DNA from: Jaapia argillacea MUCL 33604
Lineage: Eukaryota; Basidiomycota; Agaricomycetes; Jaapiales; Jaapiaceae
DNA length: 64,000 nucleotides
Assembly (NCBI GenBank): GCA_000697665.1
Contig: KL197739.1
Coordinates: 338,231 to 402,230, forward strand
Direction: 5' to 3'
The notes beneath the pieces were generated by a model. That model saw nothing but the letters and a program-made list of their open reading frames with translations, was not told the origin of the DNA and ran no database searches. The translations under genes were made by a program, and so were the position numbers. Positions 36,037 to 48,100 of the stretch are shown here, one piece after another (position 1 is the first letter of the stretch; the number at the start of each line of letters is the position of its first letter).

Positions 36037-38466
36037 TCATCTTTCCCACCAATCTTTGCCATCCCAATGTTCTTCCCAATCTTCGTCTTTCGAATCGTCT
36101 TCCCAAAGGAATGGACGTGACCCATCTGGCCTATCCCTACCCACTAAGACATATATGGGACCCTTCGTGATAGAGGCAACCAATTCTGGTATATGCAACT
36201 TGTTGCTGAACGCAAAGAACAGTTGTGTTCCACGGGAGAGCCTATCGTCAGAATGATTGGGAATACCATTCTTGAGCTCCCGACAACAAATCCAATTCCT
36301 TCCCAACCCATTTCGTTCTATCACGAGTGGTGGTTCAGCAGATGACCAGGATGGCAATGCTTCAGCATCGACCCATGAGCAGTAGCGGTGGTCAAACCAC
36401 AGTCGAAGGGAGGTGCTGCTTCCCAGGTTGAGATGTGAGCTGAACAGCCAACAACTGTCATTCTGTCAGGACGAGAAATCCGTGAGTGAACAAATGCCAG
36501 ATTGACAACACAGAAACAAGGGCTGACCTTGCGGGTTGGTCTGCGATGATGGGGACAGTAATCCCAAGCATAGTGGCGCGTTACTCCCATCTTCTGGAGG
36601 GTCTGCGACATATCTTGACGTGACCTCAAGGCAGCTATCAAGGCCTGCTCGAGTCCACTTGCTTGTTTGCGGGTATCCTTGTTGCTATCTCTCGACTTCT
36701 CCGCCAGGATACCCAGGATTTCCTCCGAGCATGTAATATGTTGTATGGCAATCCTCAAGATGTGGCAGAAACACTGAGTGGCGGATTTGGTCCACTTGAC
36801 ATGGTTGTCAAATCGGTGCACACTAATGCTGTGATGTGAGAACAACAATGATCGAGGCAATAAGGAACTCATATAGAACTAACCTGAAGACGGTGTTGAT
36901 AAGATCACGACAAAGCTGCTTCATCCGTTGGGGTGAAATCGCCCTGACAATATCACAGCTGTCGGGGCCACTGCGATACCATGACCATTCCCGCAGGAAG
37001 TTTCGGTAGACCAGCGCAAATGGATCTGTATAGTAAGAGACAATTTGCGAAAGGTGAAGCCCGCCTGAGGGTGACCTGATCTGGTCAAGTCGCTGAATGA
37101 TGCTCAGGAGGTCTTGTTGAATTAGATGGTTGAGGGAACAGCACAACCATCCATCATCAGGTTTAGAGAGCCACCTCGCCGTAATATTCAATAATGTGTC
37201 CCTCATAGGGATGTGAATTGCATCCTCTACATAAGCTTAGGTGAAACAAACTGTCACCAGATTGACTGAACACTTACCCAAGCCATTATCTTGCAGAATG
37301 GATTGACAAACGGGAATCGCTACGGCTTTCCAGAAGTCGTGGCATTTAGAATACACGTTATATAACAACACGAAGTTCAATACTTCGTCAACCAGTTTGT
37401 AGAAGGTGATGCGAGTTAATGGGTCGGAACTTTGGGCCTTCGAAATCCATGACGGAAAGATGAATTGTATTTCCGGCGAAAATTTCCACGAGAGACCAAA
37501 TTTGTTCTCGCAAACGTAGGTGGCTGCCAACACGTCACTCTCTGAATACCTAAGCACACACCAGTGTCAATACCAGTCAATCCAAGTTGGTGTATGTTAA
37601 ATAGATACCTCGAGTATTGAACCATCCTTTCGTAATGGCCGGGGGAGCACGTACCCTGCTTAATCTCGGCGAGGACCTGGGATTCAGAAAGGAGCACCAG
37701 TGCTCTTCGCGACGGAGCGAGGAGCAGATCACGAGTTTGATCACGCCTCGGGAGGGACGACAGGTATGTATGGTTCCGCTCAATCCAATCCAAGGTGCCG
37801 TTGACCAGAAACACAGAGAGGAGGCCAGGAAACTACAGAGATGAGGGTTAAGATGTAGTATGTAGCAAGATATTGATTGACGTAGTTATCGTCTCTGCCG
37901 AGTCCACAAGATATATTAGAACACTCGGCACAAGGACAGTCATGTGGGAGCATACCTGAGGAATGCGACCAATTTTCGGCAATCCGCTTGAACCCCCTGG
38001 TAGCGATGACTTTGTCCATCTCCTCCATCATGAAAATTGGTTGGGATAGTTTGGTAGCACCTTCCACGAGTAATAGAAACGGGCGAGGGGGTTGGAGGAA
38101 ACGAACTGAGCGATGACCAGCGACAGCAGGAGCGATTGTGTATCCAATACTCCTCCTCCACTCATCCAGCCGCAATTCCTGTACCCTTTCCAGCTTTGTG
38201 ATAATACGATCAAAGATGGCATTCGGCCCCATTCCCAAGCGCTCTGCAACATTTCCCACCAGCTTCTCGAACCCTATACCAGTCTTCGATATCCATTTCC
38301 CCACTATGCGGCCCGGGCCAACAAGGTCGGACGCCGTCGAATCGCTTGCACCATCAGCCTCTACAGTGAGGCCAAAGCGACCGAGATCGTCGACGAGCGC
38401 AGGTATTTCTTCCACACGCGCTGCGAACGGGCAAGAGAGATCCATGTCGCCAGAGGGAAAGGACAC
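36037..38466 (-). pseudogene. Gene X copy 2, start lost and frameshifted
   Basis: All six exons of X are present. The start ATG of X1 and X3 is GTG here (38,466-38,464). Exon 1 carries an indel near 37,995 that shifts frame (ATRGFKRIAENW versus ATAGVQADCQKL in X3). Exon 2 has one extra base near 37,830, between NQYLATYYILTLIS and SVFLVNGTLDWIERN. Exon 4, which is stopped in X1, is open here (IIQRLDQIRSPSGGLHLSQ), and the last exon reads ITKGPIYVLVGRDRPDGSRP. At least two frameshifts and the lost start make this a pseudogene. It is useful as the outgroup showing that CGA is ancestral at the X1 stop. Confidence 0.78.
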
Positions 38467-38530
38467 AATGGTGAGAGACGAAGGGAGGCAACGTGGTACC
38501 AGCACATCAGCGGTGTATCAAAGGAAAGGC

Positions 38531-39480
38531 TTAGACGCTGGCACAGGAGTGCACAGCATGGGAGCGTGGGCCGTCAAGTGCTGTGTGGTGATAACGCACT
38601 GCAATCATTGGGCAGTACAAAGTGAGCCATAAGAATCCGAGCAGGCAAACATCAAATCCTTCGTCACATTCAGTCTCCCAACGAAAGTCGCTCTGATGAT
38701 TCTCAGCCCCAAAAGCATCAATCAGCTTCGCAGCTTCCTCCGTCCCATTCACCACAGGCCTCACCGTCTCCCTCGTCAACCATAAATATGTGCCTCGCCC
38801 TCCGTCAAGAATGCCAATGTCTAAACGTCAGGTTGATCCTCTCCCAATGGGCGAGCATTTCTTTCTCGGACTCGAGGTGGAAAGGTCGCTTGTCGGCTCT
38901 GACACCATATCACCGCATCTTGTCCGTGTTCAAGCCAGGGAAGAAGTTTGTGATGTGACGTGATGGGATCCCTGTGTCTCTCCCCCTCTCGATCGGTACG
39001 GGTAGCATCCTGCTTCAGTCGCTGAGCACCGATGCTGACGTTCACGATACTCGATCACGAACGACGTCGAGAGTCTTGTCAGAATGCTTGCAGATGTGTT
39101 CTGCGCCTGATGGATTAGGACGCAGTTGGCGGGATGGTTCAGTGCTTTCTCGACGTAACAGCGGATTAGGGAGAGTGTGGGGGAGAAGAGGAGGCGAAGC
39201 GATTCGTCTGCTGGGCGTCGGTAGATTGGGAACTTTGAAGAAGATATCAGGCGCGTGTTAAGACGTTTCGAGGATAGGTGGGGGAAATGACATACCTCGC
39301 ATCTTCAACGACTTCTCCCTTAACGCCGACTATTCAGGCTCTGGGGACTGCTTCTCCTGGTAATTGCGAGTCCGTCAATGTAAAGCTACGGCTCTCAAAC
39401 TTTAGAGATACGTACCTCGATGGTGCATGACATGCCACTTGACCTTCTCCTTCGACTTTTCAGACACCACAGGTAGGTTC
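38531..39480 (-). pseudogene. AlkB-like dioxygenase, decayed copy 2
   Basis: The C-terminal part RPVVNGTEEAAKLIDAFGAE and the motif KHSDKTLDVVRD, with the HxD ligands intact, are readable. A one-base deletion directly after VVRD (near 39,040) breaks the frame. The segment after NVSIGAQR lacks the VMVLRTK strand. Further frame changes follow, and RISLTF is not recoverable. As in unit 1, the N-terminal exon ends abruptly at about 39,480 and runs into repeat Z. Confidence 0.8.
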
Positions 39481-40600
39481 GAGCTCCATTCCAGCGTTTC
39501 GAATTTGACATCTGGCGACGGCGCTCGGTGTGGTATACCCTCCAAGTGCTTGCGCAAGCAACACCAAAACGCGACCCGACTGCATCACCATCGCTCTCGC
39601 CCTCACCTTCGCATCCTCCACTTCTGCCAACGAGTAACTCTGAAAATGCCCCTCGTACCTCCGACAGCGCCCCATCCCATCACACTGCCCAATGTCGGTC
39701 GTAGTCTGATTTCGTCGATGGTGGTGCCGGAGGTTGTGTCGTATCGTAAGGTTACGGGTAGGATTGTGAAGGATTGTGACGAAGTAAACGCATATAGGGA
39801 TTAACTGAGGAATACGTTGGCTGTAAAATATGTTGCTTCGCGAATGGGCAGATCTTGATCGAGCGGGTTGGTCAACAGGTAATGGGTGGGTGAGACCGTT
39901 TCTTGCGAATGGGATGAACAGCGGGGTCGATCCGGTGAGTTGGGCCAAGGAGACAGATGGTGCTATGTATTCGAAATCGGTAAGTCGCCAGGATCCAATC
40001 GTTCGAGAGAATGACCGCCCTACATTTGTTCCATCTTCCCTTGTCGTATCCAGCTTTTCAACCGCACCGCAATCCAACAGTAACCCAACGTTCTTGTCAA
40101 GAACTGCACCGGTTCCGATACACTCTCCGACAACGCAGCCAGTACAACGTTTCTAGTTGCAACTGTTTATCGGTTAGTGCATCTATGGGATATATACATA
40201 AATATATATGTACATATCTGAAGTGAGGAACAGTGTCGAGAGACGTTTCGAGCTCCTGCTCACTGAGTTCGGGTACGCTTGTTTCAACCTCCCTGGTGTC
40301 CTTTCTCATCATTCTCAGTTCGTCTCACCACGCCACATGGTGATCCGCTTCACCCAATATATAGCTGACGCCCGTTATGGATCCAATGAAAGGTGGTAAG
40401 CGGGGGGTCGAAGCCCAGGGTCGTTGGCAGCATTTGTGATCAGGGCGGGAAGGGACAGGGTACAGAGTGGGAAGGGCACCAATTGATGTGGCAGGATACA
40501 CAGTGAGGGCGGTGGGGTCATCTTCGGTGGGTTATTTGCAGAGGCGGTGAACGATTGCCAGTGGCCACCGGCACGAGCAGTAAATACAGGTGAGGACGAT
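39480..40600. repeat. Repeat Z, unit 2
   Basis: Copy of 32,720-33,890. Contains TTGCGAATGGGATGAAC at about 39,903, a short module also found in all three Y spacers. No supportable gene. Confidence 0.65.
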
Positions 40601-42600
40601 CCGATGACCTCTGCAGGAATCTCTCCATCGTTGTGGTGAGCTCGTCGGAGACTGATGGTAATTCAACGATGAATATGGCACTGTAACCTCGCTCGTGGCT
40701 ATGAATACGTTTAGTTAGGAATGTCATGAGCGCACGGTCGGTAGCATTTACTTACTGTTCAACGGGTGCACATCGTCATCGATATCAGAGGCTTCCTTGA
40801 AGACGCTCGCATGAGCAACACATAGGGATACTAATACTTCAATATTCAATAGTTCGACGTTGAGTGATACACACATGGTGTGAGATGAAATGGAAGAATC
40901 GCACGTGGTGGCTGCTCAGTTTCCCCTTGAGCCCACACTTTGACAAACTAACTTTTGCTTCACTTGCTTGGTCCCCACCACCTCTCCTCGGTTCTGGGTT
41001 TTTCACCGCTGCAGCAGCGACGAAGCTGGTGGCCACTGTCCCCGCACCCTACCATGTTTGGGCGCCTTTTGGATCGTACCCACCGACGAATTGAACTCTT
41101 CCGCAAGGAGGATTGAAGATGAGATGCATTTTGCTCATCCCCCGTCTTCATAGTAAAATCTCCCGGCAAGTCTCCTCACACCTCAGATGTCTTCACGCAG
41201 TCTTCTGTTGGGAGTGACAGATGTGTCTTACCGGCGATCCATCTCCTATCCCTACTGTATCAAGATTCCGTATCGCCCACTGGGATTCGTTCGCTGGTTT
41301 CGCCAAGATCCGAGATGGTGTTCCGGACACCTTCACCACATCTCCCCTGGTGTTGATCTCTTGTGCCCTTTACTCTTCTTTGCACCGCCCTACCTCATGG
41401 CGATCGCTTGAACAATACCCTCCAGAAATTCTTGGCAATTCTCCCGCCGATCCCCCTACTCGCTCGCAGCCTGGTATATCTCAACCTTGGGGTCCCGCGG
41501 CTAGTGTTGTTCAACCTCATGTCGCTGGCCTCCATACGTACAGCTCCACTTTGACCTTGTTGTTCGCTCGCCGTCGCAACACTCATCGAATGCGCTTTGG
41601 ATCAGTCCTTCAGGCCTTGCAGTTGGTCTCATCCACTGTATCTCAACTCACAGCTCAAGGGACTCTCAAGCTGTAGGGGAGTGATTTTCCCTTCGCGGCT
41701 TCTGGCACGGTTACGTTGTGTATGAACTATTTGAGGGATGCGGAAGCGTGCATCCTGTGGTATCATCTTGTGCTGGGGTATGCACCAGGTTCCGGGTAGT
41801 GGTTGACCGGTGGGTTTTCATCATCCCTCCAGCCGGTGTATTGCCATCGAAGGAGCTAATAAATGTTGGTACGTCATGAATCGGTGGTGGGAGATACTCA
41901 GAGCTCTCGCCACGATGCAGAGGTCGCCCCCTGCGAATGGGATGAAGAGTGAACAATCCGATCTAGCTAATCGGGGCCGAGAGATTCACAACGTGTGGGA
42001 TTTGCCTGTCGTAAGCGGCCACATTTTCATTACAAGCGACGGTGGAACATGATTAACTGTCTGATAAAGCTTTCATCGTATCTTCCTTACTCCTCACCTC
42101 GTCTCCTACGCCTCCAACCACGCCAACGGTGTCGTGGCAAGGTCTCTAGTCACAATCCCCAATTCCAATGTGTCCTTCGATGATGCAGTGCACATGGCTC
42201 TGATTCTCGTGATGATCTCTCGGCCGGCGAAGTGATGTGGAATACGACCGCACCTACTGAAGCGCATATGAGTAGGTTCATGGTCCCGCCAAGTCCAGGT
42301 GCGCTTCCTCCACTCCTCCGCAAGACTCTCACTCCTCGTCCTTCCTTATCCATCATGCCAATCGACGTCTCTCCTCTCGTCCATTTCTGCTCAGATGTAC
42401 TGTCAATACCCATGATAGGTGGTGGGAAGAGATATGTGTAGAGCCTGAGGTTGGTTTGGGTTCTATTTGGCGGCGACTTGGTCCCTGAAGCTGCTGACAA
42501 GAGGAACACATATCGACCATCTTTGTAGTACATTCGCTCTCAATCAACTTGACGAATCAATGAGATACACCCAAGCCCAACCCTGCGAAGGAAATCCCTT
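40600..42600. repeat. Spacer Y, unit 3
   Basis: Third copy of the spacer. The frame corresponding to 26,384-26,881 is broken into pieces (KNPEPRRGGGDQASEAKV near 40,950-41,000). The right part, 42.0-42.6 kb, matches 28.0-28.6 and 35.4-36.0 kb and forms the 3' flank of X3. Confidence 0.55.
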
Positions 42601-42633
42601 ATACTAAGGAGTGAGAAATACAACAGAATATTT

Positions 42634-45044
42634 CTAAATACCGTCCCCTTCTCGAAAAATTTCTCGCCTGAATCTGGCATCCCAAATTTCTTGCAATTCC
42701 GCTTGCACATATTCTTCCCAAAGGAAGGGACGTGACCCATCTGGTCTATTCCTGCCCACCAAGACGTAGATGGGACCCTTTGTGATAGAGGCAACCAATT
42801 TGGGTACATGTAATTCGTTGCTGAACACAAAGAATGGTTTTATTCCAAGGAAGAACGAGGAATTGTTGTATTTCCTGAGCTCCCGGCAACAAATCCACTT
42901 CCTCCTCAATCCATTTTGCTCTACCACAAGTGGTAATTCAGCAGGGGACCAGGATGACAAGACTTCAGCATCAACCCATGAGCAGTAGTGGTGGTCAAAC
43001 CATAGCTTAAGGGAGGGGATTCTTCCTGGTTGGGGATCAAAGACAATCCAATCACCCTGTCAGAGCAAAAAAGTCCATAAGTGAATAAATGTCAGATTGA
43101 TGACATAGAAATAAGGCCTAACCCTTGTGGATGGTTTGGGATGATGGAGACAGTGACCTGCTGCTATGTGTGGCATATTTTGACATGAGCTTAGGGCAGC
43201 TGTCAAGGCCTGCTTGAGGCCACTTGCTTGTTTGTGGGTATCCTTGTCACTATCTCTCAGCTGCTCTGTAAGGATACCCAGGATTGCCTCAGAGCAAGTA
43301 ATATGGCGTGTAGCAATAGTGAAAATGTGGTAGAAACACCAGGTAGTGGATTTGGTCCACTTGACATCATGGTCAAACCGGTACAACCTGATGTTATGGT
43401 ATGAGAACAACAATAATTGAGAAATTAAGGAATGAAGATGAAACAAACCTAAAGCTTGCATCAACAAGATCATGGCAAAGCTGCTTCCTCCGTTCAGGTG
43501 AAATTGCCCTGAGAATATGACATCTACCAGGGCTGGTAAACCATGACCATTCCTGCAGGAAGTTCTGATAGACTATAGCAAATGAACTTGAAAAGTGAGA
43601 GAGTGTTCTAGACAGATGAAGCGCCGAGGGTGATTTCATCTGGTTAAGTTGCTGAATGATGCCTAGAAGGTCTTGTTGAATCTTGTGGTTGAGACAATAG
43701 AATAGCCAGCCATGAGGTTTCTGAGGGTCAGAGAGCTGCTTTGCCATGTCATTCAATAGCAGATCTCTTGTAGAAATGTGAATTGCATCCTCTATATAAA
43801 CTTGTAATCAACAAACTGTCTTTAGATTGACTAAATACTTACCCAAGCGGCTATCTTGTAGAATTACATGACAAAAGGGAATTACTAGGGTTTTCCAAGT
43901 ATTTTGAATGTTGTCATGAACATGGAGGAACATCCAGCCATCCAAGATTTGAGTGACCAGTGTGTAGAAGGTGGTCCAGGTTAATGGGTCAGGACTTTGG
44001 GCCTTCCAAACCCATGATTGAAAGAAGTCTGTTGCATTGGTGAACAGATAGATAACAAGTATTAACTTGGGATGGAGATAGTTGGCTGCCAACACATCAC
44101 TCTCTGAATACCTAAGTGCACACCATTAATAGTAGTCAAAGTTGAATGCGTGTTCAGACAGATACCTCGAGTATTCAATCATCCTTTCCAAATGGCCATT
44201 TGAATTGAGGGGTCTGGGGCCCTTTTTTTCCTCATTGATGATGGTGAGAACCTGGGATTCAGAAAAGAGTGCTAGAGCTTTTTGCGAGGGGGCAAGGAGC
44301 AGATCACGAGTTTGATCACGTCTTGGGAGGGATGCCAGGTATGTGCAGTTCCGCTCAATAAAATTCAATGCACCATTGTCCAAAAATGCAGAGAGGAGGT
44401 CTGGAATTCCACAGATGAGGGATATGATGTAGTAAGTAGCAAGATATTGATTGATGTTGTTCTTGTCTCTTCCGAATCCACAGAATATATTAGAATACTG
44501 GTCACCAGGATGGCAATGTAGGAACATACCTGAGGAATGCAGCCAACTTTTGACAATCTGCTTGCACCCCAGCAGTTGCGATGACCATGCCATCCCCGGT
44601 CGAATAGAGAGATAGTTTGGTAGCACCTTCCACAAGTGATAGAAACGGGCGAGGAGGTTGGAGGAATCGAACTGAGTGATGACCAGCGACAGCGGAGACA
44701 ACTGGATGTCCAAGTTTCCTCGCTAACTCATACCGTCCGAGTCGTGATTCTTCTGCGAATGCCCTTGCCAGTTTTGTGAGAATACGATCAAAGACGGCAT
44801 TAGGCCCCATTCCCAAACGCTCTGCAACATTTCCCACCAGCTTCTCGAACCCTGTACCAGCCGTGGATATCCATTTGCCCACTGTGCGACCCGGGCCAAC
44901 AAGGTCAGATGCCGTCGAATCGCTTCCTGCGTCGACCTCGACAGCGAGACCAAAGCGATCGAGATCGTGGACGAGCGCAGATATATCTTCCACTCGCGCT
45001 GTAAATGGGCGAGTAGGATCTGTGTTGGCGGAGGGAGATGGCAT
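42634..45044 (-). CDS. Gene X copy 3: open six-exon gene of unknown family
   Basis: Six exons: 45044-44530, 44468-44166, 44111-43843, 43794-43449, 43387-43123 and 43056-42634. All phases agree, giving 706 residues. No signal peptide or membrane helix is evident. Recognisable blocks are FEKLVGNVAERLGMGPNAVF (near residue 75), RDQTRDLLLAPSQKALALF, ESDVLAANYL, an alpha-rich middle (QQDLLGIIQQLNQ), FDHHYCSWVDAE and a C-terminal KGPIYVLVGRNRPDGSRPFL. I do not recognise a domain. It is the only one of three copies without a stop or frameshift. It lies 250 bp downstream of the AlkB gene on the same strand. The body (about 42.85-44.65 kb) is strikingly poor in CpG compared with X1 and X2. Confidence 0.78.
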
Positions 45045-45294
45045 GATGGTGAGAGACGAAGGCAACGTGAACGCAAGGCTGAGACGCTGGCACAGGAGCT
45101 TGAGAGCACAGCACAGTCCACTCCACGATCGTCGAGCGATAAGGGAGACGATGCCCGATTAAGCAATCTTCGACGCGCACAATCCAAGGCAAGAAAATCA
45201 CAGATTGTGTACATACATGGCACGCCCTATGGTAACCAACTTGAAAGAGAGGTCCAAATACACAAGATCCAGGGTCGTTACAGTGATCAGGAAA

Positions 45295-46378
45295 TCAAGT
45301 CGAAAGAGGGGTGAAGTGAAGAACATCGAACCCTTCACCATATTCCTTCTCCCAATCAAAATCACTCTGATGATTCTCAGCCCCGAAAGCATCAATCAAC
45401 TTCGCAGCTTCCTCTGTCCCATTCACCACAGGCCTCGCCGTCTCCCTCGTCTTCGCTTTCGCACCTTGACCATAAATATGTGTCTCGCCCTCCGTCAAGA
45501 ACGTGCTGATACGTCTGAACGTCAAGCTGATCCTCTCCCCGTTAGCGAACCTTTCTTCTTCGGACTTGGTATGAAAGGGTCGCTTGTCAGTCCTGATACA
45601 ATGTAACCACTTCTTGTTCGTGTCCAATCCAAGGACGAACATCGAATTATGAGGTAACGGGATCCTCTGTGTCTCCCTCGTCCTCTCTCCCTCTCCATCG
45701 GTAGGAATAGCGTCCTTCTTGGTGCGCAAAACCATTACTCGCTGAGCACCAATACTAACGTTCACGATACTGGAATCGCGAACGACGTCGATAGTCTTAT
45801 CGGAATGCTCGGAGATATAGTCTGCACCTGTTCGGTAGTGTTGGATTAGGACGTGGTTGACTGGATGGTTCAGGGCTTTCTCGACGTAAGAACGGATTAG
45901 GGAGACTGTCGGAGAGAAGGGGAGGAGGGGAGGGGATTCATCTGCTGGATGTCGGTAGATTGGGAAGCTTTTAGGCGCATGTGTTAGGACGTTTCGAGGA
46001 TGCGAGTGGGGAAATGGCATACCTCCCATCTTCAGCGACTTCTCCCTCGACTGCTACTAGTCTTGGAACTTCTCCTCCTAATAATACGAATCCATCAAGG
46101 TAAAATCCTTGTTCTCAGAAATTGAAGAGATGCGAACCTCGATGGTGCATGACATGCCACTTGACCTCCTCCTTCAACTTTTCCAACGCCACTTCCGCCA
46201 GTTCGGGTGGTAAGATATCTGTTAACAGATACGTATCCCCTTCTCCCATCTTCTGGCCAGCCTCCAGGAGGGGCAGGTGGTCGAACGAGTTGCGTTTGCG
46301 TGAGGTAGTACCAGCAGGACGAGCTCGTCCCGCAAAAGCAGTTGGCAAACTAGTGCCAGGTTCGGGATAGTTCTCCAT
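45295..46378 (-). CDS. AlkB-like 2-oxoglutarate/Fe(II) dioxygenase (intact copy)
   Basis: Three exons: 46378-46138, 46077-46023 and 45967-45295, 322 residues. AlkB-family enzymes oxidatively remove methyl groups from nucleic acids or proteins. Signatures are: YLLTDILPPELAEVALEKL; MHHRGGEVPRLV; a nucleotide-lid-like IYRHPADESPPLLPFSPTV; the HxD iron ligands H153 and D155 in YISEHSDKTID; the strand NVSIGAQRVMVLRTK; the second His, H221, in KKWLHCIRTDKRP; and ERISLTFR (244-250) for 2-oxoglutarate binding. The C-terminus is a conserved fungal extension (RPVVNGTEEAAKLIDAFGAE). Closest in layout to fungal ALKBH2/3-type proteins; substrate not shown. The ATG at 46378 is the only in-frame one. Two dead copies lie in units 1 and 2. 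Confidence 0.9.
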
Positions 46379-46783
46379 CGCTAGCTGTATACGATGAATA
46401 GAAGAATACAATTAGAGATGAGTAGCGGTTCGTGCATTTTTATAGCAGAAATCGAGTCAGGTCACGATATTGAAAGGAGTGGCAACGAGGTTGAATTCCA
46501 AAAGGTTGATGTACAGCTTGAGGACAGCCACCACCGTCTCGATGACAGAAATTGAATTCGAATGAGCTACAGGATGCGTACAGAAAGTTCCAGATACCTC
46601 GAGATAGAGCTACAGCAGTCTCAGAATACGTGTAGCATTACAATTCGTCCGGGAATAAACTAAAATCATTATCCACGCCCGTGAGTCCTCAACGGCCTAG
46701 CATCTCTACGTAGCATCCTCCGGGGATAGGAATGGTAGACCGACATAACGGTGGTTCGTTGTTGGCCTTGAATCTTCCTGTCG
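46379..46783. other. Intergenic region upstream of the intact AlkB gene
   Basis: AlkB promoter side and the 3' flank of the next minus-strand gene. No gene or obvious element seen. Confidence 0.5.
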
Positions 46784-47574
46784 TTATTGTGAAGAACTCA
46801 AAGCTCGAAGGAGCTTTCTCCTCTTCTCCGGACTGGCCTCACTACCACGGACTTCATCCCTCTTCGACTCGTCCTCTATCCCAGAACCCTCCAAGGGAAC
46901 CTCAACAAACGAGTCCTCCCTGACTCTCTTCCCCAGCACAATCGAGTCTCCCTTCAGGAGTGGCGCCTCCCCAAACCCCATCATCTCCTCCCCACTCTGT
47001 TCGTCGTCACCACAAGGCAGCTGAACCTCGGCCGACGAACCTGATTCAGCATTTCGAAAACCCTGAGCGTCCATCCCAGCCGCCTTGGTTACCGTCGAAG
47101 CTTTCGTAGCAAGCCGCGGGACAAAGGAGTTGTGCGGACAGGTGAAATTGGCTGGCCTCTTGATAGAGGGGATGGGAGGCCTAGGTGGTAAAGCAGACTT
47201 TTCGAATGCAAAGTCTTTGATCTTGATACCCATCCGCTTGCATTCTTCGACCCATTCATCCTGTTCGTGAGGTAAAGGACGTTGATCTTCCTCGGGGACT
47301 AACTCCGTTGGGGTCGGTGAAGGGGCTCGGGTGATGGAATCTGTGTCGGTGTCGCCACTGATTGAACGAGATACCTAGAAACAAATAATTGAGCCAGAGA
47401 AAGAATAATTCGAAGAGGGGGACTAACGGTGAGGGGCTGCGCTTGGTAGCGAGCATATTGAGGTGTAGAGAACGGGTGGAGTGAAGCGGCGGAGGGCGGA
47501 TTCAAGCATGCAGCCGAGGAAGCAGTCCATGAGAGCCCCTTGGCTCGGAGTACGGTGGTGGTTGACTGGGACAT
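46784..47574 (-). CDS. Conserved-looking hypothetical protein, 245 residues
   Basis: Two exons: 47574-47428 and 47374-46784. Exon 1 reads MSQSTTTVLRAKGLSWTASS and is Ser/Ala-rich. Exon 2 contains EEDQRPLPHEQDEWVEECKR, then MGIKIKDFAFEKSALPPRPP and a basic, Ser/Glu-rich tail with a probable nuclear signal (PEKRRKLLRA). The frame is clean through the splice (CTCACC|GTTAGT...TTCTAG|GTATCT). No domain recognised; the acidic/basic tail suggests a nuclear protein, but that is inference. Confidence 0.65.
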
Positions 47575-48100
47575 GTAATGAGTCACAGCGGTCGATTTGG
47601 AGAGGAGGGGGTGATGAGGGGGGACAACAAAGTATCAAATCAACCACGTTTTGAGCGGGGGATCAATTTGTGGACTGTGGAAGAGGTCCAAGCGGCCACA
47701 CGAAGCGGCCTGAGCTATTTGGCTATTGTCCGCTCTTCTGGGAATGGACCACGGAAATCCACAAGGGGTGTTCTCTGAATTTCGTAGGAGTTTGGCGAAT
47801 ACGCATCAGAGTTGCATGGGATGAGAGGGGGATGAGGGTTTGGGTGGGAAGGCGCTTGGAAAGGGGTGATGAGAGTTGGTGATGAGATTGTTCGGGAATC
47901 TCCGGTTGGGTCCACGCGACAAATGCATGTGATGCTCGCGGCTGTGCACGTGATCGCGTATCCCATCCCGACATCCGACGTACCTCTCATGCCAGTCATT
48001 GACCGCAAGAAACCTTTGATCCTCCTTCCATAAAATTCAATCAATACAAAGTAATATAACCATACCTCTGCCATCCATCACTTCTAACTTATTCTCATCC
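47575..48100. other. Intergenic region, no gene seen
   Basis: Promoter side of the hypothetical gene and 3' side of the Rab geranylgeranyltransferase gene, both minus strand. Open frames here are shadows without motifs. Confidence 0.5.
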
